From contig JBALXQ010000015.1 in the NCBI GenBank assembly GCA_036960565.1, forward strand, positions 43,119 to 107,118: a stretch of 64,000 nt of DNA, read 5' to 3'. A program made the position numbers and the translations under genes. This document shows, one piece after another, positions 51,818 through 60,578 of the stretch (position 1 is the first letter of the stretch; each line of letters begins with the position of its first letter). Below the pieces are notes generated by a model. It was not told the origin of the DNA and made no database searches. It saw only the letters and a program-made list of their open reading frames with translations. Source of the stretch: Bermanella sp036960565. GTDB lineage: Bacteria; Pseudomonadota; Gammaproteobacteria; Pseudomonadales; Oceanobacteraceae.

Positions 51818-53047
51818 ATGTCAGGCACCGTATTTAATCGGGCTTACCTGTTTATTCTGCCGGGTTTATTAATGGCCATGACCGGAGTCGGGGTGGGGGA
51901 TTTGGCCACCGCAGGTTTTACCGGTGCACAGCTGGGCACCTCGGTTTTATGGGCTATTTTATTGGGGGGGCTGTTTAAATTTATATTAACGGAAGGCATT
52001 GCTCGTTGGCAGTTGGCTACCAATACCTCGATTATTCAAGGGGGCATTCGCCACCTTAAAAAGCCCTTCATTATTTTCATGGTCTTGTATTTTGTACCCT
52101 GGTGCTGGTTTGTGGGTGGAGCCCTTATAAATGCCGCCGGAGTAGCCGGTAAAGAATTGTTGTTTTTGGTGGGGCTAGAAGTGAGCAAAGCCGAGGCGGG
52201 AATATTTCATAGCTTGCTGGCATTAGCGCTATTATCTTTGGGGCGGCAGGTTCTCTTTAATAGGGTCATGAGTGTGTTGGCGGTGGTTTTATTTGCCACT
52301 GTCATCAGTTGTGCGCTGCTGGTGCCGGTTAACCTGATGGACGTGTTATCAGGGCTTTTTATCCCAACTATTCCGGCGGACCCGGGTGCGCTTAGCTGGA
52401 CTCTTGCCTTAATGGGTGGGGTGGGTGGAACGCTCACGGTGATTTGTTATGGTTACTGGCTGGCAAACAGTGAACGCGTGGGCATTCGTGGCTTAAAGAC
52501 CAGCCGCTGGGACATTGCTATTAGTTACAGCCTTACTTGTCTTTTTGGCATCGCCATGGTGGTTATTGGTTCGGTGGCGGTACAAGACGGCAAGGGTTTG
52601 AGTTTACTGTTAAGCGTGAGCCAATACTTTTCACAGACCATTCACCCTGTAATGGGCGTGTGTTTTTTACTGGGTGCGTGGGCCGCAATTTTTTCCAGCT
52701 TATTGGGTGTATGGCAGGCGGTACCGCTTATTTTTGCCGACGCATATCACAGTTTAAAACAAGAGAACATCTCTCTTAATAAACTGCCGCAAACTCGTCC
52801 CTATAAAAGTTGGTTGTGGCTATTGGCTTTGGTACCCATGTTGTCTTTGGTTATGCCATTTAAAGAAATTCAAAAGCTGTATTCTGTGGTGGGGGCGTTC
52901 TTCATGCCCATATTAGCATTGAGTTTATTATGGCTAAACAACAAACATGTGACAGAGAATTTCAAGAACGGAAAATGGCTCAACCTCTCCCTAGTTCTGG
53001 TATTTCTATTTTTTATATTGGCGACACTTTATAAATGGTGGGGCTAA
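51818..53047 (+). CDS. Nramp/SLC11-related membrane transporter, atypical
   Basis: About 409 residues and 11 hydrophobic helices from ATG 51818; ATG 51806 is an alternative. The TM1 segment reads GLLMAMTGVGVGDLATAGFTGAQLG, where Nramp proteins have D-P-G-N for metal binding. TM6 (GGVGGTLTVICYGYWLAN) lacks the M-P-H motif. It therefore belongs to the SLC11-like clan but may move another substrate than Mn or Fe, or none. No mntR-type regulator is nearby. Confidence 0.78.
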   Translation: MSGTVFNRAYLFILPGLLMAMTGVGVGDLATAGFTGAQLGTSVLWAILLGGLFKFILTEGIARWQLATNTSIIQGGIRHLKKPFIIFMVLYFVPWCWFVGGALINAAGVAGKELLFLVGLEVSKAEAGIFHSLLALALLSLGRQVLFNRVMSVLAVVLFATVISCALLVPVNLMDVLSGLFIPTIPADPGALSWTLALMGGVGGTLTVICYGYWLANSERVGIRGLKTSRWDIAISYSLTCLFGIAMVVIGSVAVQDGKGLSLLLSVSQYFSQTIHPVMGVCFLLGAWAAIFSSLLGVWQAVPLIFADAYHSLKQENISLNKLPQTRPYKSWLWLLALVPMLSLVMPFKEIQKLYSVVGAFFMPILALSLLWLNNKHVTENFKNGKWLNLSLVLVFLFFILATLYKWWG

Positions 53048-53110
53048 AAAAGGATGATGCTTTTACAGTTTCTATTATTGTAAACCCATCACCTAATTGA
53101 TCATTGAGTT

Positions 53111-53653
53111 TTAAAGAGTCTCTAGTTGAAGGGCAAACTCTTCAGCAGCCAGAGCTAGCGCTAAACTGGCCGGTTTTAGGCGGGTAAAATGGGCGCTGAA
53201 TTCACTTATGGGCGTCCAGTTGGCAAACCGTAATTGGCTTATGACTTCATGATTATCAAGGTCAATGGCTTCCAACTCCACAGCAGCACCGCCGTGATCC
53301 ATGGGCACAAATAGTAGAATACTGCTAATCCAGTTAAGGGTGGGAGATACCGCCTCTATACGGGTAATGGCGGCTCTTATTTTGATAGGCTTATTTTGTC
53401 TCTCGATAGATTCACTCAAAGCACTTTCAAGTTTAGATAATAGTAGCGCCTGCTCTTCAGCGTTTATGTCATGTGGATCACTTACACGCCATACCACCTC
53501 AATATTTCTATCTGCATATTCTTCACTATGAATACCATCTTCTGCTGACAAAAAATCACTGTGAGTCTTGGGCATGGCAGTACAGCCAGCCAAGCCGTTT
53601 AGTGATAAAAAGAACAGCAAAAAAGTTATTACCCTTAGCTTTGGCAAGTTCAT
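53111..53653 (-). CDS. DUF3313-like lipoprotein
   Basis: A 180-residue protein with a lipoprotein signal (VITFLLFFLSLNGLAGC, Cys at 23). The mature part (IEVVWRVSDPHDINAEEQALLLSKLESAL...PIKIRAAITRIEAVSPTLNW...AAVELEAIDL) resembles DUF3313 outer-membrane lipoproteins. Function unknown. It precedes nothing on its strand for 50 bases, then follows the nitroreductase-like gene. Confidence 0.75.
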   Translation of the reverse strand: MNLPKLRVITFLLFFLSLNGLAGCTAMPKTHSDFLSAEDGIHSEEYADRNIEVVWRVSDPHDINAEEQALLLSKLESALSESIERQNKPIKIRAAITRIEAVSPTLNWISSILLFVPMDHGGAAVELEAIDLDNHEVISQLRFANWTPISEFSAHFTRLKPASLALALAAEEFALQLETL

Positions 53654-53716
53654 GATGTTTTCCCTGTTAATATAATTTCATTAATGATCAAGTTAGTTCT
53701 TTGAACACTAGGCCTT

Positions 53717-54904
53717 TTATACAGTGGATTTTAATAACGATTGCACCGTACGCCTAGGGCCATGAGGAGTAGCTTCTGCTTTGCCTATACGAAATAGCAT
53801 TTGTACGGTGTCGGTTTTTTTAATGTTAAAAAATGCTTTAAAATCTTCCTGCAAGGCCAGCATGTCATCATATTCTTGCAATACTTGGCTCATGGGATGT
53901 TGGGCTAAACCCAGTGCAGTGGTCTTGAGGTTCATGCGACAGTATTCACGCCCCACCTTAACCTGATCTAAACGGCTATTGCCCTGGGTTGTCATCATGC
54001 CAAACGTTTTGGTGGAAGCTGCGCTTTTTTGTGTCATCTCTACGGCTTGTTCACCAAAAGAAGTCGGGTCTTTCTCAACACTCTTGCGCGACAAAATAAT
54101 ATTCTCTATTAAGATTTTTTTAAACCCAGTAACTCCAGCTTGCGCTACGCCAAAACCATCTCGGTATTGATTGATTTCCTGCTGATTGAAGCGAAACATT
54201 TTAATGGTTTCTTCATCTCTTGCCTTATTTCCCACTTCAATTTTCATGGCCTGGGTTAATACCTGCTCCATTTTTTGTTTAGCTTTATTTGAATCCACCA
54301 AGGTGAAGCTTGAAACCGAATTTTCTGCGTGAAATTTTTGCAAAGATAATTTGTGTTGTCCACTCAGAGTTTCGTTGCTGTATTCACGTTTATTAGATTG
54401 TCGGGCAAGCAGGTGAGCAAATAGAGGGTCGGTTTGAACCTGCTTGTCTTCTATTAAATGAATGGAGGCTACGGGTTTGTCTTGTAATTGGGTATTGCTG
54501 TACATGCCTTGAGGAAAGTATTGAATATCTGCCCGGTAACCAAAGCTAGTAGCGGCAATGGCAAGCGTTTCTAAAAAGGTGCCCTGGCCTATGTGTATTT
54601 GCCGATAAAAAGGGTCGGTGGCGGGTAATAAACGCGTGGGATCTACATACAAATCCAGACTGTTTGGGCTGGTGAATTCAATCAGCCAGGGTTGTTTGTT
54701 GTGTGGATTTGGGCAAAGCATGGCGTAGGCCAGCACTGCTAGGCGTATGTCACTCTCATCCGGACTGGGGCCGCTCCAGCCGTAATCCAGCTGTGTTTCC
54801 AAACTACCACAGCCCGTGAGTGTGGTACTTAGGGCCGTGGCGCCAGCGCCTAGGCCAAGCAGGGTGATGAAATTTCTACGATTAACATTTAATTGGCGAC
54901 TCAT
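53717..54904 (-). CDS. Acg-type FMN-binding nitroreductase-like protein, Tat/lipoprotein signal
   Basis: A 395-residue protein with twin-arginine leader NRRNFITLLGLGAGATALS and a following lipobox-like LTGC. The body has two nitroreductase-fold halves (LAYAMLCPNPHNKQPWLIEF, then RQIHIGQGTFLETLAIAA; later VGREYCRMNLKTTALGLAQHPMSQ). It resembles the Acg family, which binds FMN without clear nitroreductase activity. Export via Tat fits a folded flavoprotein. It is divergent from a MarR gene with a large symmetric operator between. Confidence 0.85.
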   Translation of the reverse strand: MSRQLNVNRRNFITLLGLGAGATALSTTLTGCGSLETQLDYGWSGPSPDESDIRLAVLAYAMLCPNPHNKQPWLIEFTSPNSLDLYVDPTRLLPATDPFYRQIHIGQGTFLETLAIAATSFGYRADIQYFPQGMYSNTQLQDKPVASIHLIEDKQVQTDPLFAHLLARQSNKREYSNETLSGQHKLSLQKFHAENSVSSFTLVDSNKAKQKMEQVLTQAMKIEVGNKARDEETIKMFRFNQQEINQYRDGFGVAQAGVTGFKKILIENIILSRKSVEKDPTSFGEQAVEMTQKSAASTKTFGMMTTQGNSRLDQVKVGREYCRMNLKTTALGLAQHPMSQVLQEYDDMLALQEDFKAFFNIKKTDTVQMLFRIGKAEATPHGPRRTVQSLLKSTV

Positions 54905-54945
54905 GTGCTGCTCCTAGCTGGATCAAATAGTGAATAAAACAAGTA

Positions 54946-54984
54946 TGCATTCCATGGAATATATATTATATTCCATGGAATGCA
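54946..54984. promoter_or_regulatory. Nested palindromic operator between Acg-like and MarR genes
   Basis: A 39-base palindrome contains two copies of the smaller palindrome ATTCCATGGAAT (54949-54960 and 54970-54981) around an AT-rich centre with TATA-like boxes on both strands. The layout suits two MarR dimers covering divergent promoters. Centres of the two copies are 21 bases apart, two helical turns. Confidence 0.8.
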
Positions 54985-55017
54985 AGTCAAGCTATAATTT
55001 GTAAGCAGGGGAACCCA

Positions 55018-55482
55018 GTGAATAAACGGCAACAGACACAAGCGCGTACTATGGTGGTGCTGGGGATCGTTCAGCAGCTGTTAACCACACGTCAGGCCAA
55101 GCTGTTTGGCAATACACCATTAACGCCTTCACAGTTTGCCTTGCTAAATCACTTTACTCACTCACCCAAAAGAAGCTGGTTAGTGAGTGAATTGGCCGAG
55201 GTGATGGAAATGAATCAACCGGGTATTACCAAAACGGTGACGGTTTTACTGGAAAAAGATTTATTAAAAGCCACTCAAGATAAAACGGATAAACGTAAAC
55301 GTCACCTTAACATTACGGCCATTGGGCTAAAGATGTGTGAGGATATTCTAAAGTCTTTATCGCCAGATATTTCCCATTGCTTAGCTGATTGGCAGGATGA
55401 AGAACTGAATCGCTTTAATAGCGATTTGGAGAAGTTAATGGGATGGTTAGATGATCATCGCGAGGATATAAAATATAAATAG
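55018..55482 (+). CDS. MarR-family regulator
   Basis: A 154-residue protein started by GTG 55018 (ribosome site GGGGAACCCA). Winged-helix features are LTPSQFALLNHFTHSPKRSWLVSELAEVMEMNQPGITKTVTVLLEKDLL and the wing DKTDKRKRHLNITAIG. It should control the divergent Acg-like gene and itself through the nested ATTCCATGGAAT palindromes. Confidence 0.9.
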   Translation: MNKRQQTQARTMVVLGIVQQLLTTRQAKLFGNTPLTPSQFALLNHFTHSPKRSWLVSELAEVMEMNQPGITKTVTVLLEKDLLKATQDKTDKRKRHLNITAIGLKMCEDILKSLSPDISHCLADWQDEELNRFNSDLEKLMGWLDDHREDIKYK

Positions 55483-55528
55483 TGTCGTGACAATAGTGTT
55501 TTTTCTGGCTGATGAATAAAAGTTCCCT

Positions 55529-55557
55529 AAAGAGGGATTCAAACTAGATCCCTCTTT
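55529..55557. terminator. Bidirectional intrinsic terminator
   Basis: Perfect 10-base arms AAAGAGGGAT (55529-55538) and ATCCCTCTTT (55548-55557) with a nine-base loop lie between two convergent genes. The ends are A/T rich on both sides, so both transcripts can end here. Confidence 0.85.
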
Positions 55558-55577
55558 ATTGAATTTACAGGCTATTT

Positions 55578-56135
55578 TTAAGGCTCTTTTTTCTCAACTC
55601 TTGTTTTAAGGGCCAGGTTAAAGGCTTCGAATCCGGCAGGTGTGTTTTCCAAAATACTGCTCCACAAAAGCGGCAGTAACCAGCCATTAAATACTTCCCC
55701 GTGAATTAATCTTGTATGGTTTTGTGCCGTTCGCTCTAGTTTAAAATAGTGTTCCCCTGAGAACAAAAAACTCATACCGGCAATATTTCCTTTCCAGCGC
55801 AGTTGCGTGCTTTCATTAAATACCAATACAACAGGCGTGAAATCCATGCCGTCTTCATTAGGTGGCACCACTCGAATTTGTAATTGCTGCCCAACTGATA
55901 ATGCTTGGGCAGTTTGCAGCTTTTCCCAGGAGATAGTTTCAATGAATTGGCTCCAATTTGGGTAATCTGAAAACTTTGTTAATACCTGCCACACGCTTTC
56001 AGGGCTGGCTTGGATTTCAATAGAGCTTAAGATCTCTTCACTGGCTTTGTCGGCAGTGACATTAAATATTATTAACATGCCAAGAATTGTCATAAGAGCA
56101 GTTTGTTTTATAGGGCTTATATGATTAGTTTTCAT
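55578..56135 (-). CDS. Secreted SRPBCC-fold protein
   Basis: A 185-residue protein with a signal peptide (LMTILGMLIIFNVTA). The SRPBCC start SIEIQASPESVWQVLTKFSDYPNWSQFI and end LIHGEVFNGWLLPLL are typical of polyketide cyclase/Coq10-like lipid-binding folds, here exported. It should bind a hydrophobic ligand in the periplasm. It is divergent from a LysR gene; the pair of half-sites TGACC/GGTCA (56158-56168) lies between. Confidence 0.85.
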   Translation of the reverse strand: MKTNHISPIKQTALMTILGMLIIFNVTADKASEEILSSIEIQASPESVWQVLTKFSDYPNWSQFIETISWEKLQTAQALSVGQQLQIRVVPPNEDGMDFTPVVLVFNESTQLRWKGNIAGMSFLFSGEHYFKLERTAQNHTRLIHGEVFNGWLLPLLWSSILENTPAGFEAFNLALKTRVEKKEP

Positions 56136-56263
56136 GGGGTTGTTCCTTTTGGCTAGGTGACCAGGTCATCTTGGTCGTATCTAAGCACAAATAAAAACAC
56201 TATAAATTTGAAAAAAGTTAACTAAAATTTGTGTATTAAGCCAGTTGTTAGGGGTGTTTGAAC

Positions 56264-57181
56264 ATGATCATGGATTTTAATCGTCTGCGTACCTTTGCTG
56301 CTGTGGCCAAGGTTGGCAGTATTACCCAGGCAGCCCATGCCTTGCATGTCACTCAGCAGGCGGTGTCGAGCCAAATTCAGCTGCTGGAGCAGGACTTGGG
56401 TGTAAACCTATTTAAGCGTGCCAACAGGCGCATATACCTGACCATGGAGGGGCAGCGTATATTTAATAGCGTGCAATTCCACTTTGATCAGGTGGAGCAG
56501 GAAGTACTGGCCGTTGTGCAGGACCTGAGCGCCATGGACAGTAAAATTATCATTGGGGCCACTAACGAAGTGGCTGATATTTTATTGGCTAAACCTATTG
56601 CCGCCTTTAGGAGGCTTCACCCCAATATTCAATTTGAATTGGAGTTAAACAACGATGCAGCCTGCGAACAGGGTGTTATAAATGGGCTGTTAGATATGGC
56701 ACTGGTGGTGTTTTCTAAAGAGGTTAAATTGCTAAGTGTCACGCCGTTTAAAAATGAGCAGTTTATTACTGTGGCCAGTGTTAAATATTTAAAAGACAGT
56801 CAAATTCCTATTCATACGCTTAAAGATTTATTGCAGCACGACATCATAGATTTTGAGCGAGACTGTCCATCTTTAAAAACCTGGATTAATAAAAATGACA
56901 GTAAACGTGTTGATCATTTTAAATATAAAACCGCCACCGTTTGCGCTAATGACGACCGCTTAATTCGCCGCTTTTTATTGTCTCACCTTGGGGTGGCCAA
57001 TGTGCCTAAATCATTGGTGGCAGAAGAATTAAACAGTGGAGTGCTAATAGAAATTTTACCTGACTTACAAAGCATACAGGCAGGCATTGATATCATTTGC
57101 ATGAAACATAAAACCCAGTCCCTGGCGGCAACCACCTTTATAAACTTTCTATTGCAGGCACGTGATAACGAAGGTGCTTAG
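56264..57181 (+). CDS. LysR-family regulator
   Basis: About 305 residues from ATG 56264 (ATG 56270 also possible; ribosome site GGGGTG). FNRLRTFAAVAKVGSITQAAHALHVTQQAVSSQIQLLEQDLGVNLFKR is the winged HTH. The effector domain includes IIGATNEVADILLAKPIAAFRRLHPNIQFEL and LIRRFLLSHLGVANVPKSLV. It may control the divergent SRPBCC gene. Its 3' end overlaps the convergent PAP2-like gene by four bases. Confidence 0.91.
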   Translation: MIMDFNRLRTFAAVAKVGSITQAAHALHVTQQAVSSQIQLLEQDLGVNLFKRANRRIYLTMEGQRIFNSVQFHFDQVEQEVLAVVQDLSAMDSKIIIGATNEVADILLAKPIAAFRRLHPNIQFELELNNDAACEQGVINGLLDMALVVFSKEVKLLSVTPFKNEQFITVASVKYLKDSQIPIHTLKDLLQHDIIDFERDCPSLKTWINKNDSKRVDHFKYKTATVCANDDRLIRRFLLSHLGVANVPKSLVAEELNSGVLIEILPDLQSIQAGIDIICMKHKTQSLAATTFINFLLQARDNEGA

Positions 57182-57645
57182 GAAACAACCATTTTACTAG
57201 AGGGCTTTAAAGGGTTTTTTATTATACGCACCGCAAAGGGCGCCAGAAAAATAGCCACTACCAAAGCCGTGCTAAGCATGTCGGTATAGCTATGATAGTT
57301 TTGGTATTTCATTAGTGCACCGTACATAAGTAAAGAGCTAAATAGGGATGTCATATACCACTTAACAAAGGGTTTAAACATTAAGCACAAGCTGGCCACT
57401 AATGAGAACGCCACCGCTGTATGGGTGCTGTAATCAAGCCCTAGGGCTGGCCAAACATTGAATTGATTATCCCAAACCATAATGCCGTAGCTCACGACCA
57501 GAGCATAAATAATAAATAAGCCCTGCACTTTAACGTTTGAAAAATCTTTTTGATAAGCGCTTTTGGCTAAAAACCCTAAACATAATAAAGCCAACAAGGG
57601 CGTGTAGCTGTCGGCAATGGTATCTAGGGTTTGGTAATCAAGCAT
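57178..57645 (-). CDS. PAP2-superfamily-like membrane protein
   Basis: A 155-residue protein with five hydrophobic helices. LGLDYSTHTAVAFSLVASL and YQNYHSYTDMLSTALVVAI are arranged like the S-G-H-x and S-R-x5-H-x3-D motifs of PAP2 phosphatases, but the S-G-H is S-T-H and the Arg is missing. It is therefore probably not a standard phosphatase. Convergent with the LysR gene. Confidence 0.7.
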   Translation of the reverse strand: MLDYQTLDTIADSYTPLLALLCLGFLAKSAYQKDFSNVKVQGLFIIYALVVSYGIMVWDNQFNVWPALGLDYSTHTAVAFSLVASLCLMFKPFVKWYMTSLFSSLLMYGALMKYQNYHSYTDMLSTALVVAIFLAPFAVRIIKNPLKPSSKMVVS

Positions 57646-57729
57646 TTAAAATCCGTACAATTGGCTGCTGTGTGGCGTAGTATACGGGTTAAAGGCCTAT
57701 TGAAAACTATGCAGCTAAAAATGCAGCTC

Positions 57730-58785
57730 TTAAAATTGCCTGATGGTGCAAAACTGTTTAGGGGTAACACCGCACCAGGTTTTAAAGGCGCGGTGAAAGG
57801 CACTGGTTTCCGAATATCCTAGTTGTTGGGCTACCGCATTAATACTGAGTTTTTTACTAATGAGTAAATGAATGGCCTTCTCTTTTAAAAGCTCTTCTTT
57901 AATTTGCCTAAAGCGTGTGCCTTGCTCTAATAAGTTTCGCTGTAAAGTACGGCTGTGTAAACCCAGTAGTGTTTGAACATCTTCTATAGAAGCCAACGAG
58001 AAGCCTTGCTGAATAATAATCTCTTTTACGGAATCAATTAGGGCCAAGCCTGCCCGCTTTGTGCGCAGTAAATCTTCGGCGTAACTTTTATTTATCTCAT
58101 ACAGATGGGCATCGCAACCGGGCACTGGCGTATCTAAATTTTCATGAGCGAAGGTTAAGGAGAAGTGTTCTCCTTGTGAATGTACTTGGCATTTAATTTG
58201 TTGCTCGTGTAGGGCCTTCTCTAAAAGGTTGGCATTAATAGATTGCTTAAAGGCGGCCGGAACCTGCAGTGTTTTAGCCTGCACTTGTCCATTGGAGATT
58301 GCGTGGATAATACCAAGGGTACCGCTGACCACCGCCAACACCTGATGCGGGTTTACAGGCACCACATTCGCAGTGGGAATGTACTCACATACTAGGTGAT
58401 CAAGATTAGGCGGGTTAGCCTGATGCTTTTGTTTATCGGTAATTTTATAGGCGCCACTTTCACTAATGAGGGTTTGGAATGTGGCGATGTTATTTAGAGC
58501 CACTCGTACTGTGGGGCTATGCCAGATAACCGGTGTCAGTACCCCCACAGCGCGATAGTCTAGGCTGCCGCCTGCTTTCAGGCCCAATAGTGGGTCACAG
58601 GCTTGTTGATCGGCGCGGTGCCACATTTGGCGGGCCGATCCCACATCCAGTCTCTGGCCACTGACAAACCCTTGGCCTTCAAAACCGGGTAAATCTTGAA
58701 TAATGGCTTGGGTATCTAGCCCTAAGTTGGTAAAGGCGCGCATGAGCGCGTTAATCCACTCACCCTCTATATAATTGCGTTTCAT
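57730..58785 (-). CDS. AraC-family regulator with arabinose-binding-type N-domain
   Basis: A 351-residue regulator of the OruR-like group. The N-domain contains DYRAVGVLTPVIWHSPTVRVALNNIATF. The C-terminal AraC domain has GLHSRTLQRNLLEQGTRFRQI and LSINAVAQQLGYSETSAFHRAFKTWCGVTPKQF. It is divergent from the fatty-acid hydroxylase-like gene, with phased TGTC repeats between the two genes, so it most likely activates that gene in response to a lipid-like ligand. Confidence 0.9.
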   Translation of the reverse strand: MKRNYIEGEWINALMRAFTNLGLDTQAIIQDLPGFEGQGFVSGQRLDVGSARQMWHRADQQACDPLLGLKAGGSLDYRAVGVLTPVIWHSPTVRVALNNIATFQTLISESGAYKITDKQKHQANPPNLDHLVCEYIPTANVVPVNPHQVLAVVSGTLGIIHAISNGQVQAKTLQVPAAFKQSINANLLEKALHEQQIKCQVHSQGEHFSLTFAHENLDTPVPGCDAHLYEINKSYAEDLLRTKRAGLALIDSVKEIIIQQGFSLASIEDVQTLLGLHSRTLQRNLLEQGTRFRQIKEELLKEKAIHLLISKKLSINAVAQQLGYSETSAFHRAFKTWCGVTPKQFCTIRQF

Positions 58786-58826
58786 GGGTTTAAGTACAAA
58801 TTACGACTAATTAATGGCTGGTTATG

Positions 58827-58863
58827 TGTCGTATAGTGTCAATTAGCTGCGCATCATGTCAAT
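58827..58863 (+). promoter_or_regulatory. Phased TGTC half-sites for an AraC-type regulator
   Basis: TGTC occurs at 58827, 58837 and 58857, with TGTCAAT complete at the last two (58837-58843 and 58857-58863). Spacings of 10 and 20 bases place all on the same helix face, as usual for direct-repeat AraC sites. They lie 64-100 bases upstream of the hydroxylase start. Confidence 0.5.
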
Positions 58864-58926
58864 GACCCAAGAGTAGAAGGGGTAGATACTAAACTCATAA
58901 CAAGAAAAGTAATGAGGAGGTGATAG

Positions 58927-60558
58927 GTGGGTGATTACAATATAAATGGGCTGGCGATACCGCTGTTTTTGGTATTCATGCTAATTGAGTATCTGGTATT
59001 AAAGCTTCAGGGCAAGAGCCTGCACCGTTACAACGATACGGTGACCAGTTTATCTATGGGCTTGTGTCTGCTCATATCCGATGCTTTGTTAAAGGCTTAC
59101 ACCTTTGCTGTGTTTATTTACCTCTGGCAGCACCACGCGTTGTTTGAATTTGATGCCTTGTCTCCTGTGACCTGGCTAGTGTTTTTTCTGGGCGTGGATT
59201 TGTGTTATTACGCCTTTCACCGGCTGGCCCATGAGATTAATCTTTTGTGGGGCGCCCACGTGGGCCACCATCAGAGCGAAGAATATAATCTCACTACGGC
59301 CTTAAGGCAGAGTGCGTTTCAGTACGGGTTTTCCTGGGTATTTTATTTACCGCTGGCTTTGTTAGGGTGTCCACCTCAGGTGTTTTTAGGGCTATTTGTA
59401 TTACTGAAAATGTACCAGTTTTGGCTGCATACCCAGAGCATTGGCCGCATTCCTTTCATAGAGGGTTTTTTCTCAACGCCATCTAGTCACCGAGTGCATC
59501 ATGCTAAGAACCCCATTTATATCGACCGTAACTACGGCGGCACCTTGGTCATTTGGGATCGATTATTTGGCAGCTGGCAAAGTGAATTGGCGCAGGAGCC
59601 TTGTCATTACGGCACTACTTCGCCGTTAAATACTTTAAACCCCATTAAAGCCAACTTGCAGCATTGGGATATGCTGGCCAGAGACAGTTTTCATACTAAG
59701 CTGTGGCGCGACAAGATTGGCTTGTGGTTTAAGTCTACGGGCTGGCGTCCACAAGATTGTCAGGACAAAGCGCTTAACAAAAAGCAACTGCAAAAGAGTG
59801 GTTGTGAAGACCGGAAAAAATATAATCCGCAAGTATCCACTAGCGTAAAAATGTACGTGGGGTTTTCCTTTTTATGCATAGTGGTCGTGGCGGTGATGTT
59901 TATCTTTTTGGCGCCCACTCTTGCAGGCAGCACTCTGCTTTTAGGCACTATTTTTCTGGTATACAGTCTTGTGGTGGTGAATGACTTGCTTGAGGGTAAA
60001 AAGCGTTTGGCTTGGTTTGAATTAGCTCGCTTACCTGTATTACTGTGGTTTGCCAGCACACTATGGTTCACTACATCCACCACTCGTAATATCAATACTC
60101 TGGTGATGGATAAACCGGCGCAACAGGTTTTAAACTATGCCAGCACCCCAGCCTTGTGGCCGCAATGGCACCCACAGTCTTCTAAAGTGTATGCGCAATC
60201 AATACAGCCTTTGCAAAAGGGAGATAAGTTTGAAGAAGATATCGCCACGGCTCTAGGGACTAATCACCTTTTATGGGATGTAGTTGAGCGAGGAGAAAAT
60301 AACTGGCGGGCAGTGGCCATGAACAAAAATAATGGCGCCATCATTTCAGTTGAATACCGGGTGCGGCCCATAGAAGAGGGCAATAAAACCGAGTTTACGC
60401 GAGTACTGGATTACACTCTGCCCAACTTTATGTACGTGATGATTAATGCCCTGTATTTAAAACCCAAGGTAGAGAAAAAGTCTGATGAGGGCGTGAAGCG
60501 ATTACAAAAGGCGGTGGCGGAACTGGAAAACCAAACTTCATTACAACTGGCTAATTAG
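58927..60558 (+). CDS. Fatty acid hydroxylase/sterol desaturase fused to SRPBCC domain
   Basis: A 543-residue protein started by GTG 58927 with a perfect ribosome site (AGGAGG six bases before). Residues 1-275 hold the di-iron membrane hydroxylase: HRLAHE, HVGHHQ and HRVHH histidine clusters, among membrane helices. Residues about 305-390 hold more membrane helices. The C-terminal 150 residues (MDKPAQQVLNYASTPALWPQWHPQS...AIISVEYRVRP) form an SRPBCC lipid-binding-type domain. This suggests an oxygenase with a tethered lipid-binding domain. Controlled probably by the divergent AraC protein. Confidence 0.87.
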   Translation: MGDYNINGLAIPLFLVFMLIEYLVLKLQGKSLHRYNDTVTSLSMGLCLLISDALLKAYTFAVFIYLWQHHALFEFDALSPVTWLVFFLGVDLCYYAFHRLAHEINLLWGAHVGHHQSEEYNLTTALRQSAFQYGFSWVFYLPLALLGCPPQVFLGLFVLLKMYQFWLHTQSIGRIPFIEGFFSTPSSHRVHHAKNPIYIDRNYGGTLVIWDRLFGSWQSELAQEPCHYGTTSPLNTLNPIKANLQHWDMLARDSFHTKLWRDKIGLWFKSTGWRPQDCQDKALNKKQLQKSGCEDRKKYNPQVSTSVKMYVGFSFLCIVVVAVMFIFLAPTLAGSTLLLGTIFLVYSLVVVNDLLEGKKRLAWFELARLPVLLWFASTLWFTTSTTRNINTLVMDKPAQQVLNYASTPALWPQWHPQSSKVYAQSIQPLQKGDKFEEDIATALGTNHLLWDVVERGENNWRAVAMNKNNGAIISVEYRVRPIEEGNKTEFTRVLDYTLPNFMYVMINALYLKPKVEKKSDEGVKRLQKAVAELENQTSLQLAN

Positions 60559-60578
60559 AGCTAGAGCCTGAGTAGAGG

